64,000 nt of DNA from Copromyces sp. CBS 386.78 (Eukaryota; Ascomycota; Sordariomycetes; Sordariales; Sordariaceae), in assembly GCA_030685235.1 (NCBI GenBank), contig MU839098.1:248001-312000 (forward strand). Direction: 5' to 3'. The notes below the pieces were generated by a model, which did not search any database, had not been told where the DNA came from, and saw only the letters and a list, made by a program, of their open reading frames with translations. Of the stretch, positions 58,328 to 64,000 are shown in pieces (within the stretch, counting starts at the first letter, position 1; the number at the start of each line of letters is the position of its first letter). A program made the position numbers and the translations under genes.

Positions 58328-61300
58328 TCAATCGAAACCTGTCCCGATCTGGCTGGCAAAAGCAGTGCTGACGCTCTTCTCGTCGTCATCGAAACGGCGA
58401 TATCCGTTGCCAACTCCCATGCGGCCATTGCTCTCGACATACTGCTTGAGGCGATCGCTCTGGCTGTACGAAGTAGGGCGGGCAGATCCGATGGCCTCGC
58501 TAAGGCCAGCACCGAGACTCGCGCCACCCTGTCCGATACCCTTGCCGCCGATAACACTGGAAGTGGCATCAGTGAACTCGCTGTTGGCGACGCTCTCGCC
58601 TGCGATACTCTCTGTCGCACGACCACGGCCCTTGGCACCCGGGCGTCCATTGGGACCAGCACCCGGCAGACCAGGCCACGCCTCAGGGTGGAAGTTCGAG
58701 AACATGGTGGGGTAAGCAGAGCTTAGACCGGCACCTCCCAGGGCGGAGCTGTGGATGGATGAGACGTCATCCGGGATGTACGAAATCATGGAACCGGTTT
58801 CGTAGTCCCTGACAGAGCCCGCAGTCAAGGGAGCAGCGTACCGGCCATTGGACATGCCGCTGGCAACATGCTGGGTGTGGCTGCGCTGCGGCCGGTAGGC
58901 CTGGCGAGGTTTGCCAAATTGAAGAAGGGAAGGCTGGAGATTTGTGAGGGGGCCTTCGACGAGACACTTCTTGTCCTTGAAGTGGACAAGAAGATAGTGC
59001 CAGAGCTCATGCTTGCACAGAACCTTGGGGTTACCGATAATCACCAGACCATACTTGGCACGGGTGAGGGCGACATTGAGACGACGGGGATCCGAAAGGA
59101 AACCAATGCCTTGGTTCTCGTTGGAGCGAACGCAGGACAACACAATGAAATCTTTCTCTCGGCCCTGGAAGGCATCGACGGAAGCGACTTCAACTTCCCT
59201 GTAGGATTCCTTCTTGAACGTGCCGGTGTTCTGCATGGTATTGACGATGTAGCTGCGCTGGCCCTCGTACGGTGTAATGACACCGATGTCGGCAGGCTTG
59301 ACACCGGCCTTGAAGAAGCGGGTGACAATTTTCTCGACGTTGGCGGCCTCAGTCCGGTTGAGGTACGACGTGCCTGATGCTGAGATTTCCTCGTTGCCCA
59401 AGTTTGACCAGAACATCATGGGAGTCTCAGGGACCGGCCAGGGGAAGTCAACATCCTTGCGGAGTCTCTCGGCGGCGGTGACGCCGTTTTGCAAAGATCC
59501 TTCGTAGAACATATTGGAGGGGAACTCGGAGAGACAAGGATGCATACGATACTGGACCTTCAAGCGAATGGGGGTAAACTGGAGCCTGACCAACCTCTCG
59601 AAGAGCGACTGGTTAAGGCCAGCCTTGGCAGCCTTCTTGTTCATGATGACAGGGCCAAGCTGCTTGTGGTCACCAACCAAGACAACCTGCTTACATCCAA
59701 GGACCAGCGGAATCATGCACTCGGGTTCGGCAGACTGTGTAGACTCGTCGATGAGCACATTGCGGAACTTCATCTTAGAAAGTCGCGGATCTCCGGCACC
59801 AACACAAGTGCAGCACACTACATCAGCGTTCTGCAGGATCTCACGCTCAGCCTGGCGCGTCAGCTGCTTGAACCTCTTTTCATCCTGAGAAGACAGCTCT
59901 CCGGTCTCGGTCTTGAGCTTGACGAGGGCATCAAGTTCCTTGTTGGTAGTGTTCATGCGAACCTGCTCATGGAGAGCCAGGAAGCTGACGGAGGATTCGA
60001 CATCCTCACGGGACTTGGCGGTCAAGCGAACGACCTTCAGGCCGGTTCTGTGAATCCTTTCGCAGAGCTGATCGACGGCAACGTTAGACGGGGCGCAAAC
60101 GAGGACCTGGCTGTTGCTCATCTTGGCAAGATGATAGATGATGGTGGCCGAAGTGACGGTCTTGCCAGTTCCCGGAGGACCCTGGATAAGACTGAGAGGG
60201 TTGGACAAGACCTGCTTAATGGCGGCGATTTGGCTGGCATTGAGCTCGGGAAGACCAGGAACGTGGAACTTCTTGGGCATTGTAATCTTGGTTGGGGCAA
60301 CTTGAACCTCGTGGCCCAACAGCTTGTGGAAGATGTAACCAGAAACACTCATCTCGTCAACGGCAAAGGTCTTCATGGCCAGCTGCATGCGGTCGTAGGA
60401 AGTCGCCTTCCACACATAGTCAGCCGAGAAGTTGTGCGTGCACTCTGTCGGGACGGACTTGTCATTGGCAGACTTCCGAAGTTCCACCTCGACCTCATCG
60501 GACTGGTTGTTGGGAATCTTGATAACATATCCAACACCCTCCCAAGGCGGGCGCAGCTCTCCCTTGTACTTAAGACGCATCTCGTCCCCCACAGCCAGCT
60601 TAACATCACCGGACTCGATCTTGGGAAGGATGAAGCTGGCGACATGTTTGCTGTTGAGACCAAGATGCCAGCGGACCTGAAGGCCATCCTCGGACTGTGC
60701 CTCCTTCAGCTTCTTGTCGTAGTCGGATTCCATCTTGACGAGAGGGCCGAAAATGTTCTGATAATGATAGGGGTCGTCGTACTTGAGCAGAACCGGGTGA
60801 GGATCATCATCAACTCCAGCACTCTTCTCGAGATCAGCAACAGTCGCGTTCGGTGCTTCCTTCCACATTTCCTCGAGCTTGGCAATCATAGGCGGCGTAA
60901 GATGGCGGGCACGAAGCTGCTCAGCATCCGTAGGAGGGGTAACGAGCCAGCTGAGGAACGCCCTGTCTTCGATCAAGGGCTGCCATCTAGAAATATCCCA
61001 GCTCATATCCTTTGTTGACGTGCTAGCACCACAAGGCTGGCGGCAAAGCAGGACCACAACCGTATCTGACTTGGCAGGGATAAAACCGAGGATGAAAACA
61101 TTCTTGGTGCCGCAGTTGTAGCATTCGAGGACGGTATCGCCGAGGGAGGACTCGGGGTGCAGCTGGACTTCCTTGTGGCGGGCTCGAACGAGATGGTTGA
61201 CGATGTGGGACGAGAAGGCGCTTCCCTTGGCGCTGCAGAACCACTTGTTGCAGCTAAGGCACTTGACGACGCTGGAGGGCGAGTGGATGCCACAGTAGGC

Positions 61301-61609
61301 GCAAGCGTGGGGAGGCAGTTCCTTCTCCTCCACAGGGGCATCCAGCTTGAGGCTCTTCATGCCGTCGACCGGAACGCTGGCCAAACTCTCGTCGTCATCA
61401 TCGTCGAGGACCTCGGTTTCGTTGTCGTCGTCATCGTGGCGGCGCCTGGCGTTGCCACGGGGACCACGTCCACCGTAAACACCAAGGAGAAGGTCTTCAT
61501 CGGGATCGATATTGGAAAGCTCGTCGGAGCCACCGGCCTTAATGGCGGCAGCAGAATCGGAAACCAGGTGGTTTCCAAGGTGTGTGAAGGACACCTCCAT
61601 GTTGGCCAT
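58328..61609 (-). CDS. upf1: UPF1 RNA helicase, core factor of nonsense-mediated decay
   Basis: ATP-dependent 5'-3' RNA/DNA helicase (SF1) that triggers decay of mRNAs with premature stops; cytoplasmic. One coding exon, 1093 residues. ATG at 61609 ([10 protein letters not shown]) chosen because it is the first in-frame ATG before the conserved region; the upstream open frame starts only at TTG and contains a likely 5' UTR intron. The Cys/His-rich domain starts at about 101: [63 protein letters not shown]; it binds UPF2. Helicase motifs: [13 protein letters not shown] (Walker A), [56 protein letters not shown]. The acidic N-terminal part ([17 protein letters not shown]) and the Gly/Ser-rich tail with SQ sites (YSQSDRL) are variable regions. 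Divergent from IMP4. Confidence 0.97.
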   Translation of the reverse strand: MANMEVSFTHLGNHLVSDSAAAIKAGGSDELSNIDPDEDLLLGVYGGRGPRGNARRRHDDDDNETEVLDDDDDESLASVPVDGMKSLKLDAPVEEKELPPHACAYCGIHSPSSVVKCLSCNKWFCSAKGSAFSSHIVNHLVRARHKEVQLHPESSLGDTVLECYNCGTKNVFILGFIPAKSDTVVVLLCRQPCGASTSTKDMSWDISRWQPLIEDRAFLSWLVTPPTDAEQLRARHLTPPMIAKLEEMWKEAPNATVADLEKSAGVDDDPHPVLLKYDDPYHYQNIFGPLVKMESDYDKKLKEAQSEDGLQVRWHLGLNSKHVASFILPKIESGDVKLAVGDEMRLKYKGELRPPWEGVGYVIKIPNNQSDEVEVELRKSANDKSVPTECTHNFSADYVWKATSYDRMQLAMKTFAVDEMSVSGYIFHKLLGHEVQVAPTKITMPKKFHVPGLPELNASQIAAIKQVLSNPLSLIQGPPGTGKTVTSATIIYHLAKMSNSQVLVCAPSNVAVDQLCERIHRTGLKVVRLTAKSREDVESSVSFLALHEQVRMNTTNKELDALVKLKTETGELSSQDEKRFKQLTRQAEREILQNADVVCCTCVGAGDPRLSKMKFRNVLIDESTQSAEPECMIPLVLGCKQVVLVGDHKQLGPVIMNKKAAKAGLNQSLFERLVRLQFTPIRLKVQYRMHPCLSEFPSNMFYEGSLQNGVTAAERLRKDVDFPWPVPETPMMFWSNLGNEEISASGTSYLNRTEAANVEKIVTRFFKAGVKPADIGVITPYEGQRSYIVNTMQNTGTFKKESYREVEVASVDAFQGREKDFIVLSCVRSNENQGIGFLSDPRRLNVALTRAKYGLVIIGNPKVLCKHELWHYLLVHFKDKKCLVEGPLTNLQPSLLQFGKPRQAYRPQRSHTQHVASGMSNGRYAAPLTAGSVRDYETGSMISYIPDDVSSIHSSALGGAGLSSAYPTMFSNFHPEAWPGLPGAGPNGRPGAKGRGRATESIAGESVANSEFTDATSSVIGGKGIGQGGASLGAGLSEAIGSARPTSYSQSDRLKQYVESNGRMGVGNGYRRFDDDEKSVSTAFASQIGTGFD

Positions 61610-62705
61610 GATGGCGAGTGGTTGACGGAGGTAAACTCTGAAGCACCAGCAGCTGGTCAGTGAGAGTCTGGGAGGAAAAGTCGAACAGTAGTAAGGCAAG
61701 CTGTGGTGGCTATGGTTGGGGACGAGGCTGGTAGTGTTGGGTTGGCATACGCCGCGGGCCAACGTGTAGTTGTTGGGCGGGCAATGGGAAGTAATGTGTG
61801 TTTCGGTGTCTATGTAGATTTGGCACGCAGATAGGCGGCATACCTGGAAGAGTTCACACCCGGAAGTTTGGGGTGAAAGTAAAATGCGGTGTCGTATTGC
61901 GGATTGTCGCAATGCAGGACTCTGGAAAGATGTAGATTATGGGGATGGAAGTCGTCTAAAAGGTCACATCATCGCAGAACGAATCGGATCGGCGTGCGGG
62001 CTGTGTTGCGCGCGGGGCTTCGAAACGACGACACTGCCAGAATGTTGAGGTTGCCGATGCAGTGCAGTGTGAGACTATCGGGTCGTTGGCTCTTGGCTGT
62101 GAAGCAAAAGGTCGCCGCCGTTGTTGGTGACGGTGGTTGTTTGCTTTGGGAATTTTGCCGGCGGACGACGTTGTGTTGGCGGACCGGTCACGGTTGGAGA
62201 GGGATTGAATGGATGGCAAGTGTGAATGTGGAGGTCTTGGTCAGCAGCAGCTTCTGTTTGGAGAGGCACAACACTGACGTCCGCTGCAGCACCCGCTGAC
62301 GAATTGCCTGCCACGGAGTCACAGAGCCTGAAGACGCCCTGTACACTAGGGGAAGGTGGCGTACACTACCGACCGGGCGCGAGATCCCGTCCCCGGCAGG
62401 CGCAAATCGAAGAATCCCATCCGCCAAGAGGAAACAGGTCCGTGCACCCGCGTTTAGTTCGATTGATTGTAACTTTTTTTGACTTTTTTCCTCCCATCGC
62501 ATTGAACACCCCTGTCGTCACCAACCACTCCGCCCTCCACTATCCGGTCATCTGAATTTCTGCCAGTCTTCGCAGCCTTAATTCTTACCGACAACCTCAC
62601 CTAACACTTCGCTGTCGCCTGGGATACAACAAACGACTTTTCGAACTCGGCGCATTTACCTCTAGACCATTCATCCCCGTCCGATAAGGATTTCAGAAAA
62701 GCAAC
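61610..62705. promoter_or_regulatory. Divergent upstream region (UPF1 / IMP4)
   Basis: 1.1 kb between divergent start codons. Contains the UPF1 5' UTR with its probable intron, and pyrimidine-rich sequence (TTTTTTTGACTTTTTTCC near 62470-62490) upstream of IMP4. No other gene supported. Confidence 0.5.
61638..61843 (-). other. Probable 5' UTR intron of UPF1
   Basis: Donor CAG|GTATGC at 61843, acceptor GCTTCAG ending at 61638, with CTCACTGACC as branch sequence. Splicing removes most of the non-ATG frame upstream of the UPF1 start. Confidence 0.55.
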
Positions 62706-63723
62706 ATGATCGTAAGTGTCCCGGTTATCCTTCGTCTTCTCCAAGCTCTTCGCTCTCCCATGTCCATAACTAACAAGTGCAACAGAGAAAGCAGGCTCGC
62801 CAAAGGAGGGATTACCTCTACCGAAAAGCTCTCCTGCTCAAGGAGGCTGAGGTTGCAGAGAAGCGCGCCAAGCTGAGGTCTGCCCTGGCCTCTGGCAAGC
62901 CGCTCGACCCCGAGATCGCGAAGGACAAGGAGCTGCGGAAGGACTACGACTACGATGTTTCGAGGGATGTGAACGGAGACGCTATCGATATCGACGACGA
63001 ATACTCGGAGTTGTCGGGTGTCATTGACCCCAGGATCTTGGTTACGACAAGTCGTGATCCCTCCAGCAGACTCGGCCAGTTCAGCAAGGAAATCCGCCTC
63101 CTACTACCTACCAGTGTTCGCCTCAACCGTGGTAACCTCGTTTTGGAAGACCTTGTTGGCGCCGCGAAGGCGCAAAACTTGACGGATGTTGTTTTGCTAC
63201 ACGAGCATCGTGGTGTCCCTACGGCCATGACCATCTCCCATTTCGTACGTCGCCCGCCAGTGCTTCACTTGTGGAAAGCATATTCTAACCGTTGCTATAG
63301 CCCCATGGCCCCACGCTCATGGTCTCCCTCCACAACGTCGTTCTCCGCGCCGATATCCCCAAGTCGATAAAGGGCACAGTCAGCGAAAGCTACCCCAGGT
63401 TAATCTTTGAGGGCTTCAGCACCAAGCTCGGTGAGCGCGTGGTCAAGATCCTCAAGCACCTCTTCCCGCCCCGCGAGGCGACACAGAAGCCCAACGTCGG
63501 CAACAGAGTCATCACGTTCGTCAACAACGACGACACCATCGAGGTCAGGCACCACGTCTATGTCCGTACCTCATATGACTCGGTGGAGCTCAGTGAGGTC
63601 GGACCCCGGTTCACGATGAAGCCCTTCAAGATCACCATGGGCACCCTCGACAACAAGGATGCGGATACCGAGTGGCACCTTAGCCAGTACACCAGGACCA
63701 GCAGGAAGAAGAACTACTTTTAA
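62706..63723 (+). CDS. imp4: IMP4, U3 small nucleolar ribonucleoprotein (Brix domain)
   Basis: Part of the SSU processome; with MPP10 and IMP3 it promotes U3 snoRNA pairing to pre-rRNA in the nucleolus, for 18S rRNA maturation. Three exons: 62706-62711 (only ATG ATC), 62786-63244, 63301-63723; introns 74 bp (CTAAC branch) and 56 bp (TTCTAACC branch); 295 residues, the usual length. The N-terminal basic helix begins MIRKQARQRRDYLYRKALLL, only formed by joining the 6-nt coding exon. The Brix domain covers about 85-270: DPRILVTTSRDPSSRLGQF, LLPTSVRLNRG, VVLLHEHRGVPTAMTISHF spliced to PHGPTLMVSLHNVVLR, and the C-terminal VELSEVGPRFTMKPFKITMG motif shared by Brix proteins. All conserved blocks intact. 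Confidence 0.96.
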
Positions 63724-63849
63724 GCGGCGAATTGGACGAAGGAGACGCTATAGTCGTATGGTTCTCAGTATGGGTCAGCGGGCGAAAGGACACAGCAAAA
63801 TGGGCGTGGCTTCAGAGGCAATTTTCTGCTGGAACACGAACGCCATGCA

Positions 63850-63975
63850 CTAGGACTGGTGCTTGAGCCGGACAAACCCGAAGAAGAGGGCAGTCGAGAC
63901 AAACACAAAGACGCTATCCGGCGTTAAGGAGTCGTTCTCGCCAGTCTGTCTGCTGCTCGGTGTTTGGGAGGCCAT
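63850..63975 (-). CDS. Possible small tail-anchored protein or 3' exon of a gene beyond the window
   Basis: ATG 63975 to TAG 63850 encodes 41 residues: a polar Ser/Thr-rich N-terminus (MASQTPSSRQTGENDSLTPD) followed by one hydrophobic span (VFVFVSTALFFGFV) and a short basic tail RLKHQS. This shape suits a tail-anchored or mitochondrial/ER small membrane protein. It could equally be the last exon of a larger gene entering from the right. Convergent with IMP4, with stop codons 127 bp apart. Not matched to a family. Confidence 0.4.
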   Translation of the reverse strand: MASQTPSSRQTGENDSLTPDSVFVFVSTALFFGFVRLKHQS

Positions 63976-64000
63976 TGGAAGCCCCCTCGGATGCTTGGAC

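Noticed and set aside
57639..58331. 230-codon minus-strand frame after the UPF1 stop
   Set aside because: Starts at TTG, directly continues from the UPF1 3' end, no domain; treated as 3' UTR.
59489..61018. 509-codon open frame on the + strand opposite UPF1
   Set aside because: Antisense shadow caused by codon bias; UPF1 motifs on the minus strand are unambiguous.
61609..61912. 101-residue N-terminal extension of UPF1
   Set aside because: Begins at TTG, lacks an ATG and contains a probable 5' UTR intron; the conserved protein starts at ATG 61609.
1..64000. tRNA, 5S rRNA and CRISPR arrays
   Set aside because: Scanned by eye for tRNA B-box-like and Neurospora 5S motifs and for spaced direct repeats; none convincing. 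A covariance-model scan would be decisive.

Overview
The window is from a filamentous ascomycete, almost certainly Neurospora and most likely N. crassa or a close relative. The reasons are: (i) compact genes with short introns (mostly 55-130 bp) that have GTAAGT/GTATGT-type donors and CTAAC/CTGAC branch points; (ii) a block of about 3.1 kb (4908-8022) that is extremely TpA-rich and stop-ridden, the hallmark of repeat-induced point mutation (RIP); (iii) a 548-residue isocitrate lyase with the same length as I recall for Neurospora ACU-3. The species is inferred from memory of these families; no search was run.

Layout. 1-3644: 3' truncated AidB-type acyl-CoA dehydrogenase and isocitrate lyase acu-3, both on the minus strand and both fitting growth on acetate or fatty acids. 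4908-8022: RIP-destroyed pogo/Fot1-type DNA transposon with recognisable 50-bp terminal inverted repeats. 9108-16701: SNF2-family ATPase (-), a divergently transcribed phytanoyl-CoA dioxygenase-like gene (+), and a serine-rich unknown protein (-). 16.7-21.2 kb: gene-poor, holding a 623-bp MITE with 69-bp near-perfect inverted repeats between TA dinucleotides. 21197-24832: mitoribosomal protein mrpl20 (+) and a Cys-rich unknown protein (-). 28481-34690: membrane GT2 polysaccharide synthase (+) and a cytochrome P450 (-). 34.7-44.4 kb: gene-poor, with a putative zinc-binding regulator carrying a low-complexity tail (-), a small weakly supported gene (-) and an RNA-like hairpin. 44425-63723: dense housekeeping block of NASP/Sim3-type histone chaperone (-), phosphopantothenoylcysteine decarboxylase (+), Hrp1/Nab4-type RNA-binding protein (-), Gyp1-type TBC GAP (+), UPF1 (-) and IMP4 (+). 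The last 150 bp hold a possible 41-residue tail-anchored ORF (-).

There is no operon-like system or obvious gene cluster; the genes are mostly independent and often divergent pairs sharing an upstream region (12.7/13.5, 24.8/28.5, 45.9/46.9, 53.1/54.2 and 61.6/62.7 kb). The most unusual observation is in the phosphopantothenoylcysteine decarboxylase gene. Its open frame and the family's conserved CGDxGxGAM spacing require a 3-nucleotide internal exon (48163-48165); the same gene also has a 29-nt exon and a GC-AG intron. The MITE, the RIP boundary next to acu-3, the 1.48-kb intron of the Hrp1-like gene and the hairpin at 43971-44026 are further points of interest. Exon coordinates were worked out by hand from splice signals and reading frame; every multi-exon model described as complete sums to a multiple of three.
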